A stretch of 64,000 nt of DNA from Ruminococcaceae bacterium UBA1375. GTDB lineage: Bacteria; Bacillota; Clostridia; Oscillospirales; Ruminococcaceae. This document shows, piece by piece, positions 42,777-52,074 of this stretch. The notes beneath the pieces were generated by a model that ran no database searches, was not told the origin of the DNA, and saw only the letters and a program-made list of their open reading frames with translations. The position numbers and the translations under genes are program-made. Position 1 is the first letter of the stretch. Every line of letters starts with the position of its first letter. The DNA lies in the NCBI GenBank assembly GCA_002305795.1, contig DBRF01000012.1, positions 52,923 through 116,922 on the forward strand. The letters run 5' to 3'.

Positions 42777-45194
42777 TTACCGAATCCGAATCCGGCCGGC
42801 CAGAGAGAATTTCACGAACTTGTATTCGTCGGTGAGGGTGTACTCCGGCGCACCGGGCTTGTCCGCAAAGTTCCGCACGCCCAAGAACTGGGCGGGGGTG
42901 GTCATCAGCCGGTTGCCGTCCATGTGGCGGTGGGGGCCGTAGAGGTTGAAGGTGTTGGGCACCAGCTCCAGCCGCAGGGTGTGGTTCTGATTGGCGGAAA
43001 GATGCTCCACCGGGATAATCCACCGGGTCCCCCAGGTGTAGCCCAAAAATTCGTTGTCCAAGAACACTTTGGCGGCATCGGCGTCGATGTTGGTGAGATG
43101 GATTTGGGCGTGGTCCAGGTCGGTGTGGACCTTAAACTGCTTGATGGCGGTGATGGGCTTGCTCACAAAGGGGAAGCCGGCTTCCAGCAGGTTGCCGCCC
43201 TGGAAGGGGGCATAGGGAGTCAGGTAGAAATCGTACTTGGTTTTCAGCTGGGTGTAGGCCCGTTTGCCGAACTGGGTGTACCCGGTGCGGTTCTTCACCA
43301 AGAACCGGCCGTTGAAGAAGGCGAAGGGCTGTTTTTCCTTGCAGCCGGACACATCCACCTTCACCATCTGCTCCTTGCCGGGGACGAACATTTCCCTGGT
43401 GATGGGGTAGATGTCAAAGCCGTTGCGGTTGCGCCGCTGGCTTTCCAGCTTGGCGCCGTTGAAGTACGCTCCCGCCACCTTATCGGAGATGGACAAAGTC
43501 ATGGGGAACATCTCGTCGGTGAGCTCCTCCACCTGGATGGGGCATTCCAAACTGTCCCCATTGGCGTTCCACTGCATCAGCAGCTTGTTTTCAATGGGCG
43601 GGGCAAACTGCCAGTCCTGCTGTTCCAGGTCGATGGCGTTGTTGAGCTGGTACAGGGCCGCATTGGGGCTGGTGTACCGCACCAGGTAATCCTGGCCCTT
43701 GACCACCTTGTAGTCCTCATAGCTGACCACCTGGCCGCCGCCCTTGACGAACCGATCCAGCAGTTCCTTGCCTTTGTCGGTCCAGACCAAATCGTCGCTG
43801 ACCACCAGCCGGGAGTAGCACTCCTTGCCAATAGTGAGGATGCCGTCCCGGACGCTGCCGCATTCCTCCACCAGCTTTTCGTCGCTGAGGTGGAACTGGG
43901 CCTTGAAGTTATACAGCTCGTCGCAGATTTCCACCACGCTGTTGCTGATGCGGGCGGCCTCGGAATCGGAGACGTTTTCCCCGTTGTACTCGTTCATCTG
44001 GGCCAGCTGGTCCGGGGTAAAGTTGGCCATCACCCCGCGGGTGGGACAGATGAGCAGGCTGGTGACCCCGTCTTTGATCCGGGTGTTGGTGTGGTTGATG
44101 TCGTCGATAAGGCTGGGGGTCACATCCCGCCACAGGATATGGGTGGGCACCGAAGCGGGCCAGTCCCGGATACCGTCGGCGGTAAAGGTGTACATATGGC
44201 TGTGAATGAGAGCCTTGGTGATGCCGTGGCTCTTCAGCCAGAGCATATACCGCTCAAAGTCCCCGGGGGTCATACCGTAGCCGCCCCCCACCAGGCTTTC
44301 CGCAATGGACTCCCCGTTGGAGAACTGGGCGGAAAGGCTGGACATAATCCGGGGATAAAAGTGGTTGCCCGGCACCCGTCCGCAGCAGTCCATCCCCGGC
44401 ACCGCCACATGGCGCAGAATGTTGAACACGCTGCCGCAGTAGCTCAAAGCGAACAGGGGATTTTCCTCCCCCTTCACATGGGCTGCAAACAGCTTGCCGT
44501 GGTTGGTGCACCAGCGCTGCAGGGGTTTGTAGTAATGGTCCGCCAGCAGGTCGGACAGGTTTTCCCAGTACCAAATCCGAAACGACCCCGCGCCTTCCCC
44601 GTCTTCAAACAGGAGGTGGAGCTTATCCTGGATTTCCCCGCCTTTCTGGGCGGAGTAGCGGGCGGGCATTTCTTGGTACCAGGGGATGCCGCCGCATTCC
44701 CGGCAGGTGCTCTTTTCCTTAGAGTCGATAAAGCCCACTTCATCGGAGAAGAAGCCGGTGATGTATTCAAAGGCGTCTTCATCCAGCATGGCGGCGTACT
44801 TGTCCAGGGCATAGCGGATCACCAGCCGGGTGTCGGACAAGCTCAGGGAATTGACGGCGTGTTTGGTTTTGATTTCCACCCGGCCGTTTTCAAACTCCAG
44901 CCACTGGCAGGTGAGTTCCGGGTGTTCCTCCATGAGAATCTGCCGGGTCAGGGTATTTTCCACATAGAGCCAGAAGCTCATGTCCAGCTCCTTGGCCCGC
45001 AGGATCACCTGATTGACAATATCCATGTATTCGTCGCTTAAAAAGGCGGGTACATTGGTGTAATGCCGCAGACGCAGCACCACGCCCTGGATGCCGCGCT
45101 TTTTCAACCGCTCCAGCTGCTGCAGCAAGCGGGGCAGCTCCATGTCGTTATTGATGGCCCAAAGGGATAAAAATTCCAGTTTTTCCTGACGCAT
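42777..45194 (-). CDS. Large glycoside hydrolase-like protein (GH106/alpha-rhamnosidase-like)
   Basis: The 805-residue protein has no signal peptide. The N-terminal half resembles a TIM barrel with a strand-like FFSDEVGFID (acidic residues near 160) and GNHFYPRIMSSLSAQF, patterns that recall the GH106/DUF4838-type alpha-L-rhamnosidase-like proteins. The C-terminal half has beta-sandwich features, including VFLDNEFLGYTWGTRWIIPVEHL, a galactose-binding-like domain often found there. I start at ATG 45194, since the preceding residues (MCRRRRP) are unusual; an extended -10 (TATAAT at 45245-45250, minus strand) lies upstream. Family assignment is tentative. A nearby FUSC gene and GH36 enzyme suggest carbohydrate use. 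Confidence 0.6.
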   Translation of the reverse strand: MRQEKLEFLSLWAINNDMELPRLLQQLERLKKRGIQGVVLRLRHYTNVPAFLSDEYMDIVNQVILRAKELDMSFWLYVENTLTRQILMEEHPELTCQWLEFENGRVEIKTKHAVNSLSLSDTRLVIRYALDKYAAMLDEDAFEYITGFFSDEVGFIDSKEKSTCRECGGIPWYQEMPARYSAQKGGEIQDKLHLLFEDGEGAGSFRIWYWENLSDLLADHYYKPLQRWCTNHGKLFAAHVKGEENPLFALSYCGSVFNILRHVAVPGMDCCGRVPGNHFYPRIMSSLSAQFSNGESIAESLVGGGYGMTPGDFERYMLWLKSHGITKALIHSHMYTFTADGIRDWPASVPTHILWRDVTPSLIDDINHTNTRIKDGVTSLLICPTRGVMANFTPDQLAQMNEYNGENVSDSEAARISNSVVEICDELYNFKAQFHLSDEKLVEECGSVRDGILTIGKECYSRLVVSDDLVWTDKGKELLDRFVKGGGQVVSYEDYKVVKGQDYLVRYTSPNAALYQLNNAIDLEQQDWQFAPPIENKLLMQWNANGDSLECPIQVEELTDEMFPMTLSISDKVAGAYFNGAKLESQRRNRNGFDIYPITREMFVPGKEQMVKVDVSGCKEKQPFAFFNGRFLVKNRTGYTQFGKRAYTQLKTKYDFYLTPYAPFQGGNLLEAGFPFVSKPITAIKQFKVHTDLDHAQIHLTNIDADAAKVFLDNEFLGYTWGTRWIIPVEHLSANQNHTLRLELVPNTFNLYGPHRHMDGNRLMTTPAQFLGVRNFADKPGAPEYTLTDEYKFVKFSLAGRIRIR

Positions 45195-45303
45195 AGGTCT
45201 CCTCCTCCGGCACAAAGCAGGTTTGCTTTCGATTTGCTCCTTCTATTATAGCGCCCCCCGCCAAAAAAGAAAAGGGGGAATTGCAAAATTCTAGGGAAAC
45301 TTC

Positions 45304-47364
45304 CTAGCTTTTCCAGACCTTTTGACGGCTCAAGGCCATGAGCTTGTCCACGCTTTCCATGCACTGGATGGTCAAGGTATTGAAATACAGCTTATCCTCC
45401 AGCTTGCCGAAAGGTTTTGCCGTTTTCCCCGGTTCCAAATAGGGGGTCAGTTCCCGGCTGGTGTACCCCAGGCGGATGCGGCGGATAGAGTCACTGAGGT
45501 TGTCCAGAAACTGAGTGAGCATCACATTATCCCTTCCGTCAAACCGGTTCTGCCGGTGGTAAAGGTAGCTGTACATCTGTTCCATTTCCTCGATGAGCTT
45601 TCGGTGGAGGGGAAGCATCTGGCTGTAAAACTCCCGCTCCTCCGGCTTCAACTCGTTTTTCAGCGACTTGGCAATCTCCTCGCTGACCAGGCTGGACTGC
45701 ACCATCAAATCCCGGAACTGGTTCAGCGCCTCCCGCTTGCCGGCGTCGGTGCGGATGAGGCTGACAAGTTCCAGGTCAATGTCAAAAAGCTGACGCACCG
45801 TTTTGCGAAACTCCACCTTGGCGGTGTTGGGCAGCAAAAACCGGTTGGCCAAAAAGGTGGTCCCCGCCGCCAGCAGCACATACGCCAGCCGCAGCAAAAT
45901 GGCGGCGTCCAGATTCAGATACAGAGTGGAAATGGCCATGGCGTAGCAGGTGGCGTACATGGGCATAGTCCAGGAGGTTACCGGGGCGTAGTACATCAAA
46001 CAGGTCATCAGCACCACCACCAGCACCCGGCCTTCCATGGTGTGAACCAGACTCATCAGCACAAAACTCACCGCCAGCCCCGCCACCGTGCCCAAAATAC
46101 GGTTGTTGATCTTCAACAGGCTCTCTTCGGCGTAGGGCATCAGCATCAAAAAAGCGGTCATGGGGTACCAGTAAGCGTGCTCCCAGCCGGTGATTTTGCA
46201 GAAGGAAAAGCTGACGCAGAGCACCACCGACAGCCGCAGGGCAAACCGCACCTGGAACTGGTCCCATTGGAAATACTGCTTCCACCGGGCCTCCCCGTCC
46301 TTTTTTTCCGGCACCTTCCAGTTGCCCTCCTTCTTTAACCGGGTGCGGTAGAAGTAGGCCTTTTCCCGCTGCATCAGGCAAAATTCCAGCAACCGCAGAA
46401 TTTCCCCGATGGCGTCCTCTTCCTCCCGGCTGGGGAGCTGGTTGAGCCGGGCAAAGCTGCGGATACTGCGCACCAGTGCCCGCCGTCCGGGCTGGTTGAA
46501 CCCCCGGGCCGCCTGTCCCAGCAGCCCGGAAAGCTGAAGGTAAAATTTCTTTTCCCCTTCCAGCAGGGAACGGCGGGAGCTGTAGAAGGTGCTGACAAAA
46601 TAGTGGAACCGCTGAAATAAGAGCATGCACCAGTAATTGATTTTGCCGTAGTCGTCCGCCAGATAGGAAAAGTTTCGGGAGGAGTACACCACCCGGCTCA
46701 TGTGCGCCATCATAGGCGGGAACGCATCCCGCTCCTTGGAAATGTCTTCCCCGTTTGCCAGCTTTTCCATCTCCTGGGACAAAAGGTCCAGTCCCCGGCG
46801 GATGGTGGCATAATCCCGCCTTTTCCGGATGCGGCGGCTGTGCAGCCACAAAAACAGGGTGACCATGGCAAAGCCGTACACCATCACCACCAGCTGCATT
46901 CCCAGATGGGGCAGGGAAACCGGCGTCATCTGGAAAAACACAAATTCCATACCGTACACGAAATAGGATTTGGGGTTGAACTTATCCGACAGCAGCCCAA
47001 CCACCAAAAAGGGCACCGCCAAATTCAGCACGGCGCAGAGTAAAAGGTTCCGAGTAGCTAAAAAGGCGGCCAGGCAGACCAGCAGCAAAATAAAATAGGT
47101 GCGCAGCAGCACCCGCAGGGAAAACTCCTGAGTGTGGCGCTGACGGAACACCAGAATCAGCACCGGGGGAATGATGATGTACTCCACCCCAAACAGCAGC
47201 CACACCGACAAAATCAAAAACAGGGACACCAGGATGGTGGGGTAGGTCTCCAGCCACCGCTGGCGGAACTGCAGGGCCACTTCCTTGATGCGGCGGCGCA
47301 GCACCGAACGGGTCAAATGTCGCTTTCGCCGCTTCTGGGCGGAAGTATGAGAATAGGACGGCAT
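45304..47364 (-). CDS. FUSC-family inner-membrane protein (aromatic/fusaric acid exporter-like)
   Basis: The 686-residue protein carries two sets of about six membrane helices (residues about 45-175 and 395-515) separated by a cytoplasmic region, and a helical C-terminal part. This is the YccS/FUSC-like layout; related AaeB proteins export aromatic acids. The basic N-terminal stretch (KRRKRHLTRSVLRRR) is cytoplasmic. Substrate and direction of transport are unknown. An extended -10 promoter (minus strand, TATACT at 47415-47420 with TGT in front) is likely. The gene lies between a GH106-like gene and a divergent GH36 gene. Confidence 0.75.
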   Translation of the reverse strand: MPSYSHTSAQKRRKRHLTRSVLRRRIKEVALQFRQRWLETYPTILVSLFLILSVWLLFGVEYIIIPPVLILVFRQRHTQEFSLRVLLRTYFILLLVCLAAFLATRNLLLCAVLNLAVPFLVVGLLSDKFNPKSYFVYGMEFVFFQMTPVSLPHLGMQLVVMVYGFAMVTLFLWLHSRRIRKRRDYATIRRGLDLLSQEMEKLANGEDISKERDAFPPMMAHMSRVVYSSRNFSYLADDYGKINYWCMLLFQRFHYFVSTFYSSRRSLLEGEKKFYLQLSGLLGQAARGFNQPGRRALVRSIRSFARLNQLPSREEEDAIGEILRLLEFCLMQREKAYFYRTRLKKEGNWKVPEKKDGEARWKQYFQWDQFQVRFALRLSVVLCVSFSFCKITGWEHAYWYPMTAFLMLMPYAEESLLKINNRILGTVAGLAVSFVLMSLVHTMEGRVLVVVLMTCLMYYAPVTSWTMPMYATCYAMAISTLYLNLDAAILLRLAYVLLAAGTTFLANRFLLPNTAKVEFRKTVRQLFDIDLELVSLIRTDAGKREALNQFRDLMVQSSLVSEEIAKSLKNELKPEEREFYSQMLPLHRKLIEEMEQMYSYLYHRQNRFDGRDNVMLTQFLDNLSDSIRRIRLGYTSRELTPYLEPGKTAKPFGKLEDKLYFNTLTIQCMESVDKLMALSRQKVWKS

Positions 47365-47463
47365 AACAGGACCTCACAGCCCGGAGGAGTTTCTCCCCCG
47401 GAAAAACTAAGTCCAGTATAACACATTTTCCAGAAAAAAGCATCTTCCGCCCCTTTCTTTTGG

Positions 47464-47710
47464 TTGCACTTTCTCTGGTTTATGGTACAATGATTGGCAG
47501 AGCCAATCATTGCGGTTCCCCTCTTGGCCGGCACACTGTCCGGCCGACCATTTTGCTTCGCAAAAATCGAGGGAAACCCATCCGATATTCTATGGTACAA
47601 TGATTGGCAGAGAGCAGCCTTTGCGCCAAGCAAATGCTGCAAATTACGGTTCCGCTTTGCCAGGGGTTAACCCAGTTTCAAACCCGGCGGCGAAAACCAG
47701 CGAAAATCCG
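47464..47710 (+). repeat. Dispersed composite repeat upstream of the alpha-galactosidase gene
   Basis: The hairpin AATGATTGGC/GCCAATCATT (47489-47498/47502-47511) overlaps a promoter-like TACAAT (47486-47491) with TTGCAC 16 bases upstream (47464-47469). A second unit has only the left arm (47599-47608), replaced on the right by a GCAGCC...GGCTGC-type sequence. Segments 47512-47580 and 47646-47706 recur at 31391-31458 and 31179-31345. No protein-coding gene is apparent between 47365 and 47760. Confidence 0.75.
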
Positions 47711-47760
47711 TCTAATATTTTTGACAGAGAAAAAATAATCAACCGGGAGGCGATTTATCC

Positions 47761-49860
47761 ATGGCACAATACTTTACTCTGGAACAAGGCAGCCTGCTGC
47801 TGCGCTTTGAGATCACCGATTCCTTCCAGACCCTGCTTCTGGAAGTTTCCCCGCGGGGAAAACAACCCGTGCCGGTGGCGGAGGATTCCAAAGGGTGGTT
47901 CACCCCGGTGGAACTCCAGCTCACCGGCGACACTACCCTGCAAACCACCGGCTACAAACACAACGGCACCAAAGCCGGCTTGGAACTGGAATACGATGAC
48001 CGGGACGAATACGCCAACAACCACGGCCGGAAGGTGGAGATCCACTACACCTCCTCCAGCGGGCTGTACGTCACCAGCCACATCCAGTTTTACGCCGACA
48101 CCCCGGTGGTGCGGTGCTGGACCCAGCTGGACAACCAGGGCGCCCAGGAGGTGGGGCTGGAATACGTCTCCTCCTTTGTCTACCACGGATTGGCTAAGGA
48201 AGGCAAGCAGCCCTACTACGACAAAACCACTCTTTGGATTCCCTATTCCTGCTGGTACGGGGAATGCCGCTGGGTGGAGCAGCCGGTGAGCCAGGTGGGA
48301 TTGACCCGCCTGCCCATCCACGGCCAAGGGTGCTTTGGCCACAGCTTCAACCGCTTTTCCTACGGCAGCCACGGCAGCTGGAGCAGCTGCGACTACCTGC
48401 CCATGGGGATGATCCAGGACAAGGAAGAAGGGCTCACCTGGTTCTGGCAGATCGAATCCGGCGGCCCCTGGCTGGCGGAATACGGCGCCACCCCCGGAGG
48501 TTACCTCTATGTAGCTCTGTCCGGCCCCACCGAAGCGGAGGATCACTGGTGGAAAAACTTAAAACCCGGCCAGTCCTTCACCACCGTCCCCGCCGCCTTC
48601 GGGGTGGTGGAAGGGGACACCCAGGCCGCCCTGCAAGCCCTCAACCAGTACCGCCGGGATATGCGCCGGCTCAGCGAAGATGCCGCCAAGTGCAACGTGG
48701 TATTCAACGACTACATGAACTGCCTCATGGGGGACCCCACCGAGGAAACCCTGCTGCCCATGATTGACCGGGCGGCAGAACTTGGCTGTGAATACTACTG
48801 CATCGACTGCGGCTGGTACGCCGACGGCTACTGGTGGGACAGCATCGGGGAGTGGCAGGTGTCCAAAAAGCGGTTCCCGGGTGGCATCCAAAAGGTCATC
48901 GACTACATCCACCAAAAGGGGATGAAAGCCGGCATCTGGCTGGAAATCGAAGGGATGGGCATGAACTGCCCCTTGGCCAAAACCCTTCCCGACGACTGGT
49001 TCTTCTGCCGCCACGGCAAGCGGGTAGCCCAGAACCAGCGCTACCTGCTGGATTTCCGCAATCCGGCGGTGCTGGACTACGTTTCCGGCATTGTGGAGCC
49101 CATGATTGTGGACTGGGGCGTGGACTTCTTCAAGATGGATTACAATGTGAACACCGGCATCGGCAGCGACATAAACAGCGACAGCTGCGGCGACGCCTTG
49201 CTGGAACACATCCGGGCGGTCCAGGACTGGTACCGCTACCTCTACACTCGGTATCCCTTTTTAGTGATCGAAAACTGCGGCAGCGGCGGCCAGCGGATGG
49301 ATTACGGTTTCTTGCAGCTCCACAGCCTCCAATCCATCTCCGACCAGACCGACTACATCTCCAACGCCTACATTGCCAGCGTCATTGCCTCGGCGGTGAC
49401 CCCGGAGCAGAGCGGCTGTTGGGTGTACCCCTATGAGGACGACCCAGAGCATGTGATCTTCTGCATGGTCACCGGCCTGCTGCTGCGGCCCTACATCAGC
49501 GGCAAGGTGTGGCAGTTAAGCCAGCCTCAGCTGGATCTCATGGCCCAGGGCATTGCCCTGTACAAAGAAAAGATCCGCCGCCGCCTGATTCGGGCCACCC
49601 CCTTCTTCCCCCTGGGGCTGAGCCGGGAAAACGACCCGGTGCTGGCCTTTGGGGTGGAGGACGCCAACGGGGGCTTTGTGGCGGTGTTCGGCATCGACCA
49701 GGATGTAATGACCCTCAATCTCCCCACCAAAAAACCCATCAAACGGGTAAAGTGCATCTACCCCGACAGCGAAGACTGCCGCTATTCCGTTTATCAACAA
49801 AAGCTGACTGTGGCTCTCCCTCAAAAGAAATGCGCCCGGTTGTTTGAATTTTTCTATTAA
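47761..49860 (+). CDS. Alpha-galactosidase, GH36 family
   Basis: The 699-residue enzyme cleaves terminal alpha-1,6-galactose from raffinose-type sugars and galactomannans. It has an N-terminal beta-sandwich, a TIM barrel with the nucleophile Asp460 (FFKMDYN), the acid/base Asp528 (SDQTDY), the substrate-recognition WYADGYWWD region and a C-terminal beta domain. There is no signal peptide, so the substrate must be imported; no transporter gene is adjacent. The leader holds a dispersed repeat shared with rsmA. The last four bases overlap the antisense DUF6514-like gene. Confidence 0.93.
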   Translation: MAQYFTLEQGSLLLRFEITDSFQTLLLEVSPRGKQPVPVAEDSKGWFTPVELQLTGDTTLQTTGYKHNGTKAGLELEYDDRDEYANNHGRKVEIHYTSSSGLYVTSHIQFYADTPVVRCWTQLDNQGAQEVGLEYVSSFVYHGLAKEGKQPYYDKTTLWIPYSCWYGECRWVEQPVSQVGLTRLPIHGQGCFGHSFNRFSYGSHGSWSSCDYLPMGMIQDKEEGLTWFWQIESGGPWLAEYGATPGGYLYVALSGPTEAEDHWWKNLKPGQSFTTVPAAFGVVEGDTQAALQALNQYRRDMRRLSEDAAKCNVVFNDYMNCLMGDPTEETLLPMIDRAAELGCEYYCIDCGWYADGYWWDSIGEWQVSKKRFPGGIQKVIDYIHQKGMKAGIWLEIEGMGMNCPLAKTLPDDWFFCRHGKRVAQNQRYLLDFRNPAVLDYVSGIVEPMIVDWGVDFFKMDYNVNTGIGSDINSDSCGDALLEHIRAVQDWYRYLYTRYPFLVIENCGSGGQRMDYGFLQLHSLQSISDQTDYISNAYIASVIASAVTPEQSGCWVYPYEDDPEHVIFCMVTGLLLRPYISGKVWQLSQPQLDLMAQGIALYKEKIRRRLIRATPFFPLGLSRENDPVLAFGVEDANGGFVAVFGIDQDVMTLNLPTKKPIKRVKCIYPDSEDCRYSVYQQKLTVALPQKKCARLFEFFY

Positions 49861-50114
49861 AGCCGTCCCGGCGGCGGACCGTAGCATTCTTCCAGAAAGT
49901 CCTCCGCCAAATCCTTTAAGTGGATCGGCTCCGGCCGGTGCTGCTGCAAACGGCCCAGAAAGGTAAGCGCTTTGTCCCTGTCTTCGGTGAGATTGGGAAG
50001 GCAGCCTTCTCCCAAGGCAGTCTTCCAGCGAACACCGTACTGTGTAACCGGTTCTCCTTCTATCCGGCTTTGGGTGACCATCAGTGTGTACTCGGTTATC
50101 GCCTTTGCTTTCAC
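49857..50114 (-). CDS. DUF6514-like small protein
   Basis: The 85-residue protein has the pattern of a short beta-rich, helical protein: TQYGVRWKTALGEG, a TEDRDKALTFLGRLQQH helix, and a C-terminal LKDLAEDFLEE. It resembles DUF6514, a family found mostly in Ruminococcaceae, whose role is unknown. I start at the GTG at 50114, nine bases after AAAGGGGAAG; the longer version from ATG 50165 adds a hydrophobic stretch that the family lacks. Its stop overlaps the alpha-galactosidase stop on the other strand, so the two genes converge and may interfere. Confidence 0.6.
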   Translation of the reverse strand: MKAKAITEYTLMVTQSRIEGEPVTQYGVRWKTALGEGCLPNLTEDRDKALTFLGRLQQHRPEPIHLKDLAEDFLEECYGPPPGRL

Positions 50115-50315
50115 ATCACATCTTCCCCTTTTGTTTTGGAATTTGAAGTAGAGTAGAAAAAACATCTTGGGATTTTGTAATATCCATTCCGTATTATACT
50201 CCCAGTATCTGTCGAAACAGCCGGAAAGTCATCGTCATTTTCCTATAAACAAAAGAATTTTTAAAACATTCATCGTCGAATTTGGAATAAGTTCCAAAAT
50301 GAAGGAGAAATTTGG

Positions 50316-50804
50316 ATGAAAGATGAGCAATATATGGCCTTGGCCATAGAACAGGCCAAACTGGCCGCTTCTTTGGGAGAAGTGCCGGTGGGAGCGGTGC
50401 TGGTGCATCAGGGAGAGGTGATTGCTGCTGGCTACAACCGCCGGGAAATTGACAAAGATCCCTTGGCCCACGCCGAACTGCTCTGCATCAAGCAAGCCAG
50501 CCAGGCGCTGGGGGGATGGCGCATCCCGGACGCTACCTTGTACGTCACCTTGGAGCCCTGCCCCATGTGCGCCGGGGGCATCCTCAACGCCCGAATCGAC
50601 CGGGTAGTGTACGGCGCCAAGGATCCCAAAGCCGGCTCCCTGGACAGCGTCACTCAGCTCTACCAGCTGCCCTATAACTGGAAGCCCCAGGTCACCGGCG
50701 GGGTGCTGGAGGAGGACTGCGCAGAATTGCTGCGGCAGTTTTTCGCCCAGCTTCGCCAACGTCGAAAATTGTCGGGGAAATGGAAGAGGCTCAAAAAAGA
50801 TTGA
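50316..50804 (+). CDS. tadA: tRNA-specific adenosine deaminase TadA
   Basis: TadA converts adenosine-34 of tRNA-Arg(ACG) to inosine. The 162-residue protein has the zinc deaminase motifs HAE (catalytic His/Glu, about residues 53-55) and PCPMCAGG (about 83-90) and the usual C-terminal helix. It is a full-length homodimeric enzyme. I looked for an SRP RNA gene downstream, as is common in firmicutes, and do not see it. Confidence 0.95.
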   Translation: MKDEQYMALAIEQAKLAASLGEVPVGAVLVHQGEVIAAGYNRREIDKDPLAHAELLCIKQASQALGGWRIPDATLYVTLEPCPMCAGGILNARIDRVVYGAKDPKAGSLDSVTQLYQLPYNWKPQVTGGVLEEDCAELLRQFFAQLRQRRKLSGKWKRLKKD

Positions 50805-51072
50805 CTTTTCAGTTTTCAACTTTCTCAACAAGGTTATTAACATTTATACCCGCCGTAGAAGAGATTTTCACGGTGAATTGTTAAAAACTCTGTTGACATT
50901 GTTGACAATCCCGGATTTTTCCCCGGTAAAAAGTTGAAAACCTTCTTAACAGCCTCAAATTGCCGGTAGAAAATCCTGTTGAAAACCGGCGGAAATACAT
51001 TTGGTATAAAAATAACGCTTGACACATCGGCTAAAAACCCGAATGTTCCTGTCAAAAGGAGGAAAACCGGGA

Positions 51073-52050
51073 ATGGATCCCAAAGAAAAACAACAACCGG
51101 TGACCTATGTCAGCGGACTGGGGTATCTGCCCGCCACCCCCAAACTCACCGAGCGGCGGAATTTGACCCTTCGCTACCACCTGGTCATCCTTTCCACCAT
51201 GCTGGTGCTGGGGCTTTGGCTGGTGCTGCTGCCGCCCTTTCAGGCGCTGATGGTACGGCTGGGCCTTTCCGCCTGGGAAGGGGAGCTGGCCGCCCGCATC
51301 CCCACCCTTTTGTGCTGCTACCTTCCCGCCATGCTGATCCTGTGGCTCTGCGGCCACCGTTCCAAAGGGGTGCTGGGTGCCAAAAAAGCCATCGGCATCC
51401 GCTACGGCTATGCCCTGGGACTGGGGCTGGGGATCAGCGCCATCGCCCGTTTGCTCACTACCGGCGGACTTTGGCTGATGAGTGTCTGCACCCCCTTTTA
51501 TTACCAGCATCAAATCCCGCCCCTGCCGGACAGCTTCAGCAGCCTGCTGCTGGAATTGGCGGCTCTGGTGCTGCTGCCATCGGTGCTGGAAGAGCTGTTC
51601 TTCCGGGGACTGGTGATGGGACGGCTGAAAGAATACGGGGAACTGGTAGCAGTGCTGGTGAGCTCGGTGCTCTACGCCATTTTGTCCCCCGCCCTGGATC
51701 AGCTGGTGTTCCGGCTGTTTCTAGGATTGGTACTGGGGCTGGCCCGGCTGCGGAGCTTTTCGGTGCTGGTGCCTATGGTAGTCAGCACTGGGGTGAACCT
51801 TGCCTGGCTCTGCCTGGACTGGCTTTCCCTTCCCTTCTATCTGGCGGGAGTGCTGCTGTTATTGCTGGCCGGGATGGGGGCGGTGGCCCTCTGGTCCGGC
51901 AAGCACCTGCGGGCCTTCCAAAACCGGGACCGGGACACCAACCTCACCAACCGAGCCAAGATCAACCTGTTAATTACCAACTTTTTTTTCTGGATTCTAT
52001 TGATAGTAGGGATGATCTCCCTGGTTTCCAAAATTCAAATCATCGGCTGA
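51073..52050 (+). CDS. CPBP-family intramembrane glutamic endopeptidase
   Basis: The 325-residue membrane protein has about eight hydrophobic helices and the CPBP/Abi motif EELFFRG at about residues 173-179, in which two Glu and one Arg form part of the active site. A later His-bearing helix is less clear. Such proteins process membrane substrates, often in bacteriocin self-immunity, but no bacteriocin gene is adjacent. I start at ATG 51073, ten bases after AAAGGAGG. It is followed after 24 bases by an esterase gene, and the upstream stretch 50805-51050 is AT-rich with no gene. Confidence 0.85.
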   Translation: MDPKEKQQPVTYVSGLGYLPATPKLTERRNLTLRYHLVILSTMLVLGLWLVLLPPFQALMVRLGLSAWEGELAARIPTLLCCYLPAMLILWLCGHRSKGVLGAKKAIGIRYGYALGLGLGISAIARLLTTGGLWLMSVCTPFYYQHQIPPLPDSFSSLLLELAALVLLPSVLEELFFRGLVMGRLKEYGELVAVLVSSVLYAILSPALDQLVFRLFLGLVLGLARLRSFSVLVPMVVSTGVNLAWLCLDWLSLPFYLAGVLLLLLAGMGAVALWSGKHLRAFQNRDRDTNLTNRAKINLLITNFFFWILLIVGMISLVSKIQIIG

Positions 52051-52074
52051 CCCATCCAAAAAGGAGACGAATTT

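Noticed and set aside
42924..45041. 705-residue plus-strand frame opposite the GH106-like gene
   Set aside because: Composition is typical of an antisense frame (Gly/His/Val/Gln rich); the minus-strand product has coherent features.
50805..51072. SRP RNA gene or replication origin downstream of tadA
   Set aside because: No SRP Alu or apical loop consensus, and no set of DnaA boxes (only near matches such as TTATTAACA).
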